Shown piece after piece: positions 24,768 to 34,567 of a stretch of DNA of 64,000 nucleotides. The translations under genes and the position numbers were made by a program. Origin of the DNA: Suilimivivens sp963618065. GTDB taxonomy: Bacteria; Bacillota; Clostridia; Lachnospirales; Lachnospiraceae. Location of the stretch: positions 1 through 64,000 of the forward strand of contig CAVERH010000008.1 of assembly GCA_963618065.1 (NCBI GenBank), read 5' to 3'. The stretch's first letter is position 1. Each line of letters begins with the position of its first letter. The notes under the pieces are model-generated. The model was not told the origin of the DNA, ran no database searches, and saw nothing but the letters and a program-made list of their open reading frames with translations.

Positions 24768-25970
24768 GTGAAGAGAATGAAACGAAGAGCGTCAATCATT
24801 ATATGGACCATATTGGTGGCGGGAGTTCGTGCATTGTATGTATTTCTCAACTGGAATATGGCTACCGACTATTATGGATATTATGAGCACGCCATGATCA
24901 GGGCAGAAGAGAGTACACCGTTGCTTTCTTCTGGGCTGGTTTATGCTTATACGAATGTATTATCAAAGCTGCTGTCACTGTGTGGAAATCATCTGGAAGC
25001 CGTGCTGGTATTACAGGGAGTTTTACAGGTGGCAGCGCTGTATTTCTTTTTACGTGCCATGTGCTGTCTGTATGGAGGATGGGCGGCTTTCTTTTCAACA
25101 ACGATTCTGGCAGCAATTCCGTCTATATTGATTGCAACGGGAAATGTGGAGCCGGTCAGCTTTTATCTTTTTCATTTTGGATTGGTTTTTCTTATGATCG
25201 GCTGCTTTTATATCCTTTCCAAAGAAAAGGGGTGGCAGAGAAGCTTTATCTGTGGATTGTATCTGCTCCTGCTGGGGGGATATCTTGGAGTGGTCTGTAT
25301 CTGGAACTATGCAGGATTTCTTCTGATAATTCTGCTGGTGGGAGTCCTGATAAAGACGCATCTTTCAACAAAGGAGCTCATAAGGAAACAGGATCAGGAA
25401 TCTTTGGAAGATCAGAATCAGATCATGTCTACTTTTTTACAGGCTCTTATCGTAGTCCTTGGGATGCTCCTTGCAACATTTGCAATGCTGATGAAGTATA
25501 CCGGAATATCGGGAGAGACAATATCCGGTCAGGCTATCTGGTGGATCGGACAGCTTAAGGATCTGCCGGGAACCTGTCAGGGACTGGAACTGAAATATGT
25601 AATTTATGTTATCGTGGCCATTCTCCTTGGAATGCTCTGGAATGTTGGTCAGACCTGTTATAAGAAGCGCAGAGAGGAATGGAAAGTTTCCGGGCAGGAA
25701 ATACCAAAACAGGAGGCAGAAGAATCGTCTGCCGCGCCGGAAGACTGGCGCTTTCCGGATGAACTGCATGGGGAAGAAAAGCAGACGGAGAATCCGGATT
25801 TCTTTGTAGCTCCGGATGGAAGAAAGGTGAAATATCTGGAGAATCCTCTGCCGGGACCGAAAAAGCATGTTTCCCGACAGCTTAATTTTGATATTGAAAT
25901 CAATATGGACGATATGCTTGCATTTGACCGGAAGCTTGATGAAATGGAAGAAAGAGACCGGGAAGGTTAG
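24768..25970 (+). CDS. Polytopic membrane protein with conserved cytoplasmic tail
   Basis: About 400 residues from GTG 24768, five bases after GGGGGG; ATG 24777 is possible, whereas ATG 24741 lacks a site. Eight or so membrane segments fill residues 10-300, in a layout reminiscent of PMT-like glycosyltransferases, but no catalytic Asp motif is clear. The charged C-terminal tail of about 100 residues (EDWRFPDELHGEEKQTENP, VKYLENPLPGPKKHVSRQL, FDIEINMDDMLAFDRKLDEM) is striking and soluble. I do not recognise a family with certainty. A terminator follows. Confidence 0.8.
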   Translation: MKRMKRRASIIIWTILVAGVRALYVFLNWNMATDYYGYYEHAMIRAEESTPLLSSGLVYAYTNVLSKLLSLCGNHLEAVLVLQGVLQVAALYFFLRAMCCLYGGWAAFFSTTILAAIPSILIATGNVEPVSFYLFHFGLVFLMIGCFYILSKEKGWQRSFICGLYLLLLGGYLGVVCIWNYAGFLLIILLVGVLIKTHLSTKELIRKQDQESLEDQNQIMSTFLQALIVVLGMLLATFAMLMKYTGISGETISGQAIWWIGQLKDLPGTCQGLELKYVIYVIVAILLGMLWNVGQTCYKKRREEWKVSGQEIPKQEAEESSAAPEDWRFPDELHGEEKQTENPDFFVAPDGRKVKYLENPLPGPKKHVSRQLNFDIEINMDDMLAFDRKLDEMEERDREG

Positions 25971-26005
25971 AGACGGTTACATACGAATAAGAATCCTTAT
26001 TAAGG

Positions 26006-26056
26006 ACATAATAAACGCATCGGAAAGGAAATTTCCGGTGCATTTATTATGTTTTG
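26006..26056 (+). terminator. Terminator or attenuator before tepA
   Basis: Arms of 21 bases at 26006-26026 and 26032-26052 pair with one wobble and one mismatch around a five-base loop, followed by TTT. The ribosome site of the next gene (GGGGAGGG) starts directly after, so the hairpin could also attenuate that gene. Confidence 0.7.
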
Positions 26057-26071
26057 GGGAGGGAAGACCGC

Positions 26072-26782
26072 GTGGAAAACGAACAGAATAAAAGGGTAGA
26101 GGAGGAAAAGAACCGTGACCGGAGAATTGAAGAAACCGGACAGGCAATCTTAAATAAGAATGAGAAAGAAAACACCATTCATCTGATCTCGGTAATCGGT
26201 GAAATTGAAGGACATGATAATCTGGGAAGCAATTCCAAGACCACAAAGTATGAACATATTCTGCCGCAGCTTGCCGCCATTGAAGACAGTGAAAATATTG
26301 ACGGGGTATTGATTCTCTTAAATACGGTGGGAGGAGATGTGGAAGCAGGGCTGGCCATTGCGGAAATGATTGCTTCATTAAGTAAGCCGACGGTTTCCCT
26401 GGTGCTTGGAGGAAGTCATTCGATTGGTGTTCCGATTGCAGTCAGTACCGATTATTCTTATATTGTGCCGACGGGAACGATGGTCATTCATCCGGTGCGT
26501 ATGAACGGTATGGTGATTGGCGTGCCCCAGACCTTTGATTATTTTAAGCAGATTCAGGACCGGATTACCGGATTTGTCTGCCAGCATTGTAGCATCACGA
26601 GGGCACGTTTTGAGGAACTGCTGATGGAAACCGAGATGTTAACGAAGGATGTTGGAACGATTCTGGTGGGTAAGGAAGCAGTCGAGGAAGGAATCATTAA
26701 CGATACCGGAGGAATCGGGGATGCCATGAAAAAACTACATTCTCTCATTGATAGCAAAAAGAAAAAATGCTATACTAATTAA
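26072..26782 (+). CDS. tepA: TepA/ClpP-like serine protease
   Basis: 236 residues from GTG 26072, eight bases after GGGGAGGG. A charged N-terminus of about 50 residues precedes a ClpP/crotonase-like fold. Visible: NIDGVLILLNTVGGDVEAGL, the nucleophile region LGGSHSIGVPIAVS (Ser in GSHSIG), and TGTMVIHPVRM with the catalytic His. It matches translocation-enhancing protein TepA (YmfB) of Bacillus, which also lies next to the ftsK/spoIIIE gene. Presumed cytoplasmic peptidase; its substrates are unknown. Confidence 0.88.
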   Translation: MENEQNKRVEEEKNRDRRIEETGQAILNKNEKENTIHLISVIGEIEGHDNLGSNSKTTKYEHILPQLAAIEDSENIDGVLILLNTVGGDVEAGLAIAEMIASLSKPTVSLVLGGSHSIGVPIAVSTDYSYIVPTGTMVIHPVRMNGMVIGVPQTFDYFKQIQDRITGFVCQHCSITRARFEELLMETEMLTKDVGTILVGKEAVEEGIINDTGGIGDAMKKLHSLIDSKKKKCYTN

Positions 26783-26823
26783 GACTATGTAAGCACAAGA
26801 TGTAGTGCTGAAAGGGATGCAGT

Positions 26824-29574
26824 ATGGCACAGAGTAAGAAAAGTAACACCAGAAAAAGCAATAGCAGCAGAAAAACAAACACGTCAGGCAGAAGCCGGAA
26901 CCGGAATCAGCATCAGAGTGAGCCGATGGATGTGGCAATCAAAAGTGAAGTGATTTTGATTGCCCTGTTTGCATTGTGCGTTTTTTTGTTTTTATGTAAT
27001 TTTGGAATTGTGGGTGTAATGGGAAATGCAATCAGTGGGGTGATGTTCGGTATTTTTGGACTTACCGCATATCTGATTCCGGTTTTCCTGTTTATGATCA
27101 TAGCATTTGCCATGATTAACAGCGGAAATGTGATTGCGACAAGGAAGATTATTGCGGCAGTATGCTTATATCTGATTGTCAGCATGATGTGTGAGCTGTT
27201 TACGAAAGCACCACAGGAAGCAGCTTCCTACGATTTTAAGGGAATCTATGAAGCGTGCAGTACGAACCGGAACGGCGGTGGAATTTTAGGAGGTTCCTTT
27301 GCCTATCTCGCCTATCATTTTTTAGGACTGATCGGAACGATACTGAGTCTTTTGATGATTGCCATTATCGCGTTGATTGTCATTACGGACAAGTCCTTTA
27401 TGAAGGGTGTTAAGAATGGAAGTCAGAAGGTTTATGAGCGTTCCAGAGAGGATGCGGCTTACCGCAGGGAGCGGGCACAGAAGCGCAGAGAAGAAACAGA
27501 AGAACTCCGGAAGCGGAGAGAAGAAGAACGTAGGCTTCGGGAAGAACAGAAGGAGGATCAGAAGATCCTTCGTATGGATAAAAAGGTGACCGGTGTCATG
27601 CTGGATACCTCCCTTACGGCAGAACACCATGAAGAACCGGTGGTACGTGAGAGGGATGATATCCATGAGATTAACCTGTCCGACTTTGAAGAACAACTGG
27701 AAAGACCCCATGCGCAGATCGAAGAGGAGGTCGTACCGGAAGATACATATCAGGAGCCGGCGGTTACTCGGCCGGTGATTACCCATGAAGATCCGTCCAG
27801 GGATTTTGATTTCAGTAAGATCCGGATTAACGGAGAAGTCGGGGAACAGCAGAGTGATGATATTTCAGAGATCGTAAGCCCCTATGAAGAGGAGGAAATA
27901 CCGGCACCGGTGAAACCACGGCTGGCTGCCAGACTTCCGAAGGAGGATCCGTTCGGGATTCCACTGACTACAGATCCGCAGCCGAAACCGGCTCAGAGTT
28001 CTGTGTCAGGCACTGCAAGGATGACATCCGGTTCGGCATCGGCCGGAGCAGATCGTTTATCACAGGGAAATCCCGGAAACCAGCCGGTACGTCCCAGGGA
28101 ATATCAGTTTCCGCCAATCAGCCTCTTAACGAAGAGCATTGGCAAGGAGAATAAGAATGCCGGAAACGAGCTTCGTGAAACTGCACAGCGTCTGCAGCAG
28201 ACTCTGCAGACCTTCGGAGTACGGGTAACGATTACGGACATTAGTCAGGGACCAGCTGTAACACGTTATGAGCTGCAGCCGGATCAGGGGGTTAAGGTAA
28301 GCAAGATTGTCGGACTGGCCGATGATATCAAGTTAAATCTTGCGGCTACAGACATTCGTATTGAAGCACCGATTCCAGGTAAGGCAGCGATTGGCATTGA
28401 GGTTCCGAATAAAGAAAATACGGCAGTCGGGTTACGTGAACTGCTTGAAACCGATGAGTTTAAGAAGTTCCCTTCGAATATCGCATTTGCGGTTGGTAAG
28501 GATATTGCAGGACGGGTTGTAGTCAGTGATATTGCTAAGATGCCTCATATGCTCATTGCCGGTGCGACAGGATCTGGTAAGTCGGTATGCATCAATACTC
28601 TGATTATGAGTATTCTGTACAAGGCAGATCCTTCGGATGTGAAGCTGATTATGGTGGACCCGAAGGTGGTGGAATTGAGTGTTTATAACGGAATCCCTCA
28701 TCTGATGATTCCGGTTGTGACTGATCCTAAGAAAGCATCCGCTGCCCTGCAGTGGGGCGTTGCCGAGATGACGGATCGTTATCAGAAGTTTGCAGACTTC
28801 AATGTTCGTGATCTTAAGGGATATAATAAGAAAGTTGAAGATATGGTTGCCAAGGGCGATCCGCAGGCTCCGAAGAAGATGCCGCAGATCGTGATTATTG
28901 TGGATGAGCTTGCCGATCTGATGATGGTATCCCCGGGAGAAGTGGAGGAATCCATCTGCCGTCTGGCGCAGCTGGCCAGAGCAGCCGGAATCCATCTGAT
29001 CATTGCAACCCAGCGGCCTTCCGTAGATGTCATTACGGGCCTGATTAAGGCGAATATGCCAAGTCGTATTGCATTCAGCGTATCCAGTGGTGTCGATTCG
29101 AGAACCATTCTTGATATGAACGGAGCAGAGAAGCTTTTAGGTAAGGGTGATATGCTGTTTTATCCACAGGGCTATACGAAGCCTGTCCGGGTACAGGGCG
29201 CATTTGTTTCCGATAAGGAGGTTTCGGATGTTGTGGAGTTCCTAAAGAATCAGCAGCTTGGAAATATTTATGATTCCGATATCCAGGAAAAGATGGAAAG
29301 TCTGGGAGCTGCCTCGGGAGACGGACATGGCGGCTCCGGCGGCGGTAATGAACGGGATCAGTACTTTGTGGATGCGGCACAGTTCATCATTGAGAAGGAT
29401 AAGGCATCCATCGGTATGCTACAGCGCGTCTTTAAGATCGGCTTTAATCGTGCAGCCAGGATTATGGATCAGCTGTGTGAGGCCGGTGTTGTCGGCGAAG
29501 AAGAGGGAACGAAACCACGTAAGGTACTGATGAGTCAGGAGCAGTTTGAGCAGTACATTGAGGAATGCCTGTAA
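26824..29574 (+). CDS. ftsK: DNA translocase FtsK/SpoIIIE
   Basis: 916 residues. Four N-terminal membrane segments (about residues 40-180), a charged Glu/Arg linker to about residue 430, then the motor: alpha domain (TSIGKENKNAGNELRETAQR onward), Walker A GATGSGKSVCIN, Walker B IVIIVDELADLMM, and RAAGIHLIIATQRPS. A C-terminal gamma winged helix (FKIGFNRAARIMDQLCEAG) recognises polar sequences. It pumps DNA through the closing septum, in sporulation and perhaps vegetative division. A Gly-rich spacer (GGSGGGNE) links motor and gamma domain. It directly follows tepA, as in Bacillus. Confidence 0.96.
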   Translation: MAQSKKSNTRKSNSSRKTNTSGRSRNRNQHQSEPMDVAIKSEVILIALFALCVFLFLCNFGIVGVMGNAISGVMFGIFGLTAYLIPVFLFMIIAFAMINSGNVIATRKIIAAVCLYLIVSMMCELFTKAPQEAASYDFKGIYEACSTNRNGGGILGGSFAYLAYHFLGLIGTILSLLMIAIIALIVITDKSFMKGVKNGSQKVYERSREDAAYRRERAQKRREETEELRKRREEERRLREEQKEDQKILRMDKKVTGVMLDTSLTAEHHEEPVVRERDDIHEINLSDFEEQLERPHAQIEEEVVPEDTYQEPAVTRPVITHEDPSRDFDFSKIRINGEVGEQQSDDISEIVSPYEEEEIPAPVKPRLAARLPKEDPFGIPLTTDPQPKPAQSSVSGTARMTSGSASAGADRLSQGNPGNQPVRPREYQFPPISLLTKSIGKENKNAGNELRETAQRLQQTLQTFGVRVTITDISQGPAVTRYELQPDQGVKVSKIVGLADDIKLNLAATDIRIEAPIPGKAAIGIEVPNKENTAVGLRELLETDEFKKFPSNIAFAVGKDIAGRVVVSDIAKMPHMLIAGATGSGKSVCINTLIMSILYKADPSDVKLIMVDPKVVELSVYNGIPHLMIPVVTDPKKASAALQWGVAEMTDRYQKFADFNVRDLKGYNKKVEDMVAKGDPQAPKKMPQIVIIVDELADLMMVSPGEVEESICRLAQLARAAGIHLIIATQRPSVDVITGLIKANMPSRIAFSVSSGVDSRTILDMNGAEKLLGKGDMLFYPQGYTKPVRVQGAFVSDKEVSDVVEFLKNQQLGNIYDSDIQEKMESLGAASGDGHGGSGGGNERDQYFVDAAQFIIEKDKASIGMLQRVFKIGFNRAARIMDQLCEAGVVGEEEGTKPRKVLMSQEQFEQYIEECL

Positions 29575-29629
29575 TTGTGAAGGTACTGAGCAGTTAAGAA
29601 TACTTATAGATAGAAAGGACTTATGAGGG

Positions 29630-31300
29630 ATGAAATCAGATATTGAAATTGCACAGGAAGCAAAAATGGAACCAATTGCATCAGTTGCGGAAACACTTGG
29701 AATTACCGCAGAGGAACTGGAATTATATGGAAAGTATAAGGCGAAGCTCTCTGACGAATACCTTGAAAAATTAAAGGAACGTCCGGATGGTAAACTGATT
29801 TTAGTTACAGCAATTAATCCTACTCCGGCAGGAGAGGGAAAGACAACAACCAGCGTGGGACTCGGACAGGCCTTTGGAAGAATGGGAAAGAAAGCAGTCA
29901 TTGCGTTACGGGAGCCCTCTTTGGGTCCCTGCTTTGGAATCAAGGGCGGTGCAGCCGGCGGTGGCTATGCGCAGGTCGTTCCGATGGAAGAAATCAACCT
30001 TCATTTTACCGGAGATTTTCATGCCATCACTTCAGCAAATAACCTGCTTGCTGCGTTATTGGATAACCATATCCAACAGGGCAATCAGTTACAGATTGAC
30101 CCCAGACAGGTAACCTGGAAACGATGTCTTGACATGAATGACCGTGTATTGCGTAATGTCGTTGTCGGACTTGGGGCAAAGGCTGACGGAACAGTAAGAG
30201 AAGACCATTTCGTGATTACAGTAGCTTCTGAAATCATGGCAATTCTTTGTCTTGCAGATGATATGGAGGATTTAAAGGAACGTCTTTCACGTATCGTGGT
30301 TGCGTATAACTATCAGGGAGAGCCGGTTACGGCTGGTGACCTGCAGGCGGTAGGTGCGATGGCAGCTCTTCTTAAGGATGCGTTGAAGCCTAATCTCGTG
30401 CAGACCTTAGAGCACAACCCGGTATTGATTCATGGCGGTCCTTTTGCCAATATTGCACATGGCTGTAACTCTGTAAGAGCTACGAAGGCGGCTTTAAAGA
30501 TGGCAGATTATTGTATCACCGAAGCGGGCTTTGGCGCCGATCTCGGGGCAGAGAAGTTCTTTGACATCAAGTGCCGTATGGCAGGCTTAAAGCCGGATGT
30601 TGTGGTTCTCGTTGCAACAATCCGCGCCCTTAAATACAATGGCGGCGTTGCGAAAGCAGATCTTCAGAAGGAGAACCTTGACGCTCTGAAAAAGGGAATT
30701 GTGAACCTTGAAAAGCACATTGAGAATCTTCAGAAATACGGAGTGCCGGTCGTGGTTACCTTAAACAGCTTCTATACTGATACCGAAGCAGAGACCGCAT
30801 GGGTCAAGCAGTTCTGTGAAGAGCGGAATTGTGAGTTCGCCATTTCCAAGGTCTTTACCGATGGCGGGGAGGGCGGTATCGAGCTTGCCGAAAAGGTTAT
30901 TAAATCCATAGAAACCAAGGAAAGCCACTTTAAACCACTGTATGATGATACAGCTTCATTAAAAGAAAAGATTGAAACCGTTGCCAGGGAGATTTATGGC
31001 GCAGACAGTGTAAGCTATGCACCGGCAGCGTTAAAACAGTTAAAGAAAATCGAAGAGATGGGATTTGGAAACATGCCGGTATGTATGGCAAAAACCCAGT
31101 ATTCCCTGTCGGATAATCCGGAGCTTTTAGGAAGGCCGGAAGGATTTACCCTACAGGTAAGAGAGGCTTATGTCTCCGCAGGAGCGGGCTTTGTCGTTGT
31201 TCTCACAGGAGCAGTTATGACAATGCCGGGACTTCCCAGGCATCCGGCCGCATTCGATATTGATGTGAATGAAGAAGGAAAGATTACAGGATTATTCTAA
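29630..31300 (+). CDS. fhs: Formate-tetrahydrofolate ligase
   Basis: 556 residues, full length. It makes 10-formyl-THF from formate, THF and ATP. P-loop-like PTPAGEGKTTTSVGLGQ, REPSLGPCFGIKGGAAGGGY and EAGFGADLGAEKFFDIKCR are strong family motifs. folD follows 12 bp later, so the two form a one-carbon unit giving methylene-THF. In acetogens these are part of the methyl branch of the Wood-Ljungdahl pathway; no other pathway genes are in the window, so a biosynthetic role is equally likely. Confidence 0.97.
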   Translation: MKSDIEIAQEAKMEPIASVAETLGITAEELELYGKYKAKLSDEYLEKLKERPDGKLILVTAINPTPAGEGKTTTSVGLGQAFGRMGKKAVIALREPSLGPCFGIKGGAAGGGYAQVVPMEEINLHFTGDFHAITSANNLLAALLDNHIQQGNQLQIDPRQVTWKRCLDMNDRVLRNVVVGLGAKADGTVREDHFVITVASEIMAILCLADDMEDLKERLSRIVVAYNYQGEPVTAGDLQAVGAMAALLKDALKPNLVQTLEHNPVLIHGGPFANIAHGCNSVRATKAALKMADYCITEAGFGADLGAEKFFDIKCRMAGLKPDVVVLVATIRALKYNGGVAKADLQKENLDALKKGIVNLEKHIENLQKYGVPVVVTLNSFYTDTEAETAWVKQFCEERNCEFAISKVFTDGGEGGIELAEKVIKSIETKESHFKPLYDDTASLKEKIETVAREIYGADSVSYAPAALKQLKKIEEMGFGNMPVCMAKTQYSLSDNPELLGRPEGFTLQVREAYVSAGAGFVVVLTGAVMTMPGLPRHPAAFDIDVNEEGKITGLF

Positions 31301-31312
31301 AGGAGTACGAAG

Positions 31313-32149
31313 ATGGCAAAGATCATTAATGGAAAAGAAATATCCACACAGTTAAAGGATGAGCTGAAAGAACAGGTGGCAGAATTAAAGGAGAAAGGGA
31401 TTGAGATTACCCTTGCTGTTGTGCAGGTCGGTGATAACCCGGCATCCACCGTTTATGTAAGAAATAAGAAAAAGGGCTGTGAATATATTGGAATCCGGTC
31501 TTTATCCTATGAGCTTCCGGAAGAGACCACACAGCAGGAATTACTTGACCTGATCGGAGAACTGAATGAGCGGGAGGATGTGAATGGCATTTTAGTGCAG
31601 CTTCCTTTACCTTCCCACATTGATGAAAATCTGGTGATCCAGACCATTTCTCCGTTAAAGGATGTAGATGGTTTTCATCCGCAGAGCGTGGGTGCACTCT
31701 GCATCGGACAAAAGGGCTTTGTCTCCTGTACCCCTGCTGGAATTATTGAACTCTTAAAGAGAAGCCATATTGAAATCGAAGGCAGGGAATGTGTGATTTT
31801 AGGAAGAAGCAATATCGTTGGAAAGCCTATGGCATTATTAATGCTTCGTGAGAATGCCACCGTTACCATTGCACATTCGAGAACGAAGAATCTGAAGGAG
31901 GTCTGCAAGCGGGCAGATATTCTGATTGTTGCCATCGGTAAGCCGAAGATGGTAAATGCAGACTACGTGAAGGAAGGTGCAGTTGTCATTGACGTCGGCA
32001 TTAACCGGGATGAGAACAACAAGCTTTGCGGAGACGTGGATTACGATTCTGTATTCCCTGTCTGCGAAGCCATTACACCGGTACCGGGCGGTGTCGGACC
32101 GATGACGATTGCGATGCTGCTGCATAACTGTGTGAGCTCTGTTTTGTAA
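31313..32149 (+). CDS. folD: Methylene-THF dehydrogenase/methenyl-THF cyclohydrolase
   Basis: 278 residues, full length. YVRNKKKGCEYIGI holds the catalytic Lys and Tyr (folD signature 1 region), PLPSHIDENLVIQTISPLKD and DGFHPQSVGAL follow, and the Rossmann part has ILGRSNIVGKPMALLML with the NADP-binding Arg/Ser, ending in the PGGVGPMTIAMLL signature. AAAGGAG precedes ATG 31313. Its TAA stop is the first three bases of a repeat copy (32147-32172). Confidence 0.97.
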   Translation: MAKIINGKEISTQLKDELKEQVAELKEKGIEITLAVVQVGDNPASTVYVRNKKKGCEYIGIRSLSYELPEETTQQELLDLIGELNEREDVNGILVQLPLPSHIDENLVIQTISPLKDVDGFHPQSVGALCIGQKGFVSCTPAGIIELLKRSHIEIEGRECVILGRSNIVGKPMALLMLRENATVTIAHSRTKNLKEVCKRADILIVAIGKPKMVNADYVKEGAVVIDVGINRDENNKLCGDVDYDSVFPVCEAITPVPGGVGPMTIAMLLHNCVSSVL

Positions 32150-32172
32150 CTATTCAGAGCCGTGCAAAATTG
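32147..32172 (+). repeat. Second, truncated copy of the TAACTATTC element
   Basis: TAACTATTCAGAGCC-G-TGCAAAATTG differs by one base from 16047-16072, but the right end of the 63-bp element is missing. Its first three bases are the folD stop codon. Confidence 0.65.
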
Positions 32173-32198
32173 ATTTGATCAGGGAAGGGGGTGCGGAA

Positions 32199-33665
32199 AT
32201 GATTTGTCCACAATGTGGATATGAAATGAAGGAAGAACATCTTTATTGTGAACGATGTGGAGCAGAGATCCAGATTGTTCCGGATTTTGAGCCTGAAATC
32301 CAAAGCAGCATTGAGGAAACCCTGTCTACCGTTGCAGAAGAAATCAATCCGAAACCGCATAAAATTCCCTCTGTTGCCAGGAAGAAACCGGCAGGTGAGG
32401 ATTTCCTTAAGGAAGGAAGTATTTTCCACGGAATTACTTCAAGGAAACGTATTCTGATTACCACACTTGCCTCCATTCTGATGACGCTTATTATCATTTT
32501 GCTTGCCGGACTTATTTATCAGAATTATTCGGTGAATTATCAGATTCGGGAAGCAGAAGAACGTATGGAGAAGGTACAGTATGGGAATGCACTTACCTTT
32601 CTTGCCAAGGCCGAAAAACTGCAGCCGGAGGATCTGGAGATTCCCTATATGCAGGCGCAGTGCTATTATGAGCTGGGCGAAGCGGACCGGGCGGCAGAAA
32701 TTCTTGAAAGTGTTGTCTTTAAACGGTCCATGGATGAGGAACGGAAGATACAGTATTTTGATTTTATCATTACGATTCTTGCCGGACAGCAGAATTACGA
32801 ACGGATCAACGAATTGCTGACAGAAAGTGGGGATACCTCGGTACAGACGCAGTTCCAGCACTATATGGCAATGAAGCCGGAATTCGGATACTCTACCGGA
32901 AATTATGAAAAGGTGATTTCTCTGAAAATTACGGCGAATACGACAGGAACCATTTATTATACGACCGATGGCAGTGAGCCGCAGGAGTACAGTCTGGTGT
33001 ATACGGCACCGATCCTGTTAGAGCCGGGAGAGCACCGGATCAAGGCGGTTTTTGTGAACGATTATGGAATCCGCAGTGAAACGGTAGAGAACTATTATCT
33101 CATCGATGTTGCCATTCCGGAAAAACCGGAGGTTACACCGAGCAGCGGAGATTATCAGCTTCCTACCTTAATTGAGGTAATTACGGAAGAAGAAGGAAAT
33201 ATTTACTATACCACAGATGGTTCCGAACCGGATGAAAATAGTTTATTATATACAGAACCGATTGAGATGCCGCTTGGCCGGACGAATTACCGCTTTGCAG
33301 TGATTTCCGAAGAAGGGGTAAGGAGTGAAGTGGTGTACCGCAGTTATGATTTTGAACTGCAGACACAGGTTACTGTAAAGGCAGCGATTGACCGGGTGAA
33401 GAAAGCACTGATGGATCAGCATATTCTGAAGGATATGCAGGGATATTCCTTTGAAATCGAAGGAAGATATGTTTATGAGTATGTGACTCTTGTCGAAATC
33501 CCGAATTTAGGATATTATTATGAATTAAGCGAATCAATTGTTGATTCGGCAGGAAACCGGACACCGACCGGAAGACTGTATGCGGTAGAGGTTTACAGTG
33601 GAACGCCGAACCGTCTGGTTTACGATGAAAACGGTCAAATGGGGATTATCCCTTTGAATAAATAA
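32199..33665 (+). CDS. Zinc-ribbon membrane protein with TPR and tandem chitobiase-like domains
   Basis: 488 residues from ATG 32199, seven bases after AAGGGGGTG. Order: zinc ribbon (ICPQCGYEM, YCERCGAEI); membrane segment near residues 88-110; helical TPR-like part (QYGNALTFLAKAEKLQPED, YMQAQCYYELGEADRAAEIL, about 120-220); then two copies of a beta domain of about 75 residues each carrying the motif GTIYYTTDGSEP or GNIYYTTDGSEP, which matches the C-terminal chitobiase/hexosaminidase-like (CHB_HEX_C) repeat; then a C-terminal domain of about 90 residues. The extracellular beta domains suggest binding to carbohydrate or wall. No enzymatic motif is seen. Confidence 0.82.
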   Translation: MICPQCGYEMKEEHLYCERCGAEIQIVPDFEPEIQSSIEETLSTVAEEINPKPHKIPSVARKKPAGEDFLKEGSIFHGITSRKRILITTLASILMTLIIILLAGLIYQNYSVNYQIREAEERMEKVQYGNALTFLAKAEKLQPEDLEIPYMQAQCYYELGEADRAAEILESVVFKRSMDEERKIQYFDFIITILAGQQNYERINELLTESGDTSVQTQFQHYMAMKPEFGYSTGNYEKVISLKITANTTGTIYYTTDGSEPQEYSLVYTAPILLEPGEHRIKAVFVNDYGIRSETVENYYLIDVAIPEKPEVTPSSGDYQLPTLIEVITEEEGNIYYTTDGSEPDENSLLYTEPIEMPLGRTNYRFAVISEEGVRSEVVYRSYDFELQTQVTVKAAIDRVKKALMDQHILKDMQGYSFEIEGRYVYEYVTLVEIPNLGYYYELSESIVDSAGNRTPTGRLYAVEVYSGTPNRLVYDENGQMGIIPLNK

Positions 33666-33679
33666 AGTGGAGGCTTAAT

Positions 33680-34567
33680 ATGTACAAGATTTTAGAAGCA
33701 AAAGAGCTTACAGCAAACATTTTTTCCATGGTTGTTGAAGCAGAAAGAGTAGCAAAGTCCTGTGAACCCGGTCAGTTCGTGATCGTAAGAACCGATGCGG
33801 ATGCAGAAAGAATCCCTCTGACGATCTGCGATTATGACAGAGAGAAGGGAACGGTTACCATCGTGTTCCAGATTGTTGGAGCGGGAACCCAGTACATGTC
33901 ATCCTTAAAGGCAGGAGATGCTTTTCATGATTTCGTAGGACCGCTTGGCTGTCCTTCCGAATTCGTGAAAGAAGACATAGAGGAACTGAAAAAGAAGAGT
34001 ATTCTGTTTGTAGCAGGAGGTGTTGGAACAGCACCTGTTTATCCGCAGGTGAAATGGCTCCATGAGCATGGCATTGCAGCAGATGTTATTGTCGGTGCCA
34101 AGACCAGGGACATCTTAATTCTGGAAGACGAAATGAAAGCTGTTGCAGGAAATCTTTATGTAACAACAGACGATGGCTCTTACGGAAGAAGTGGTATGGT
34201 TACCCAGACTATTACAGATCTTGTTAATGAAGGAAAGCATTATGATGTCTGCGTGGCCATCGGTCCGATGATTATGATGAAGTTTGTCTGCAAACTGACC
34301 AAGGAATTAAATCTTCCTACCGTTGTCAGCTTAAATCCGATCATGGTAGACGGTACGGGTATGTGTGGTGCCTGCCGTGTTACCATTGGTGATGAAGTGA
34401 AATTTGCCTGTGTAGATGGCCCCGAATTCGATGGACATCTGGTAAACTTTGATGAAGCAATGCAGAGACAGCAGATCTATAAGACGGCTGAGGGCAGAGC
34501 TTATCTTAAGGCAAAAGAAGGAGATACACATCACGGCGGATGTGGAAATTGCGGAGGTGACAAATAA
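33680..34567 (+). CDS. nfnA: NADH-dependent ferredoxin:NADP oxidoreductase, alpha subunit
   Basis: 295 residues, in the family of the dihydroorotate dehydrogenase electron-transfer subunit. An FAD-binding barrel (PGQFVIVRTDADAERIPLTI), an NAD domain (ILFVAGGVGTAPVYPQ) and a C-terminal [2Fe-2S] site with Cys in GTGMCGACRV and later FACVDGPEF are seen. A second His/Cys-rich tail (HHGGCGNCGG) ends the protein. It is coupled to the next gene by a one-base overlap (TAATG), the usual layout of NfnAB, which bifurcates electrons between NADPH, NAD and ferredoxin. Older annotations call this pair sudhydrogenase or glutamate synthase subunits. Confidence 0.88.
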   Translation: MYKILEAKELTANIFSMVVEAERVAKSCEPGQFVIVRTDADAERIPLTICDYDREKGTVTIVFQIVGAGTQYMSSLKAGDAFHDFVGPLGCPSEFVKEDIEELKKKSILFVAGGVGTAPVYPQVKWLHEHGIAADVIVGAKTRDILILEDEMKAVAGNLYVTTDDGSYGRSGMVTQTITDLVNEGKHYDVCVAIGPMIMMKFVCKLTKELNLPTVVSLNPIMVDGTGMCGACRVTIGDEVKFACVDGPEFDGHLVNFDEAMQRQQIYKTAEGRAYLKAKEGDTHHGGCGNCGGDK

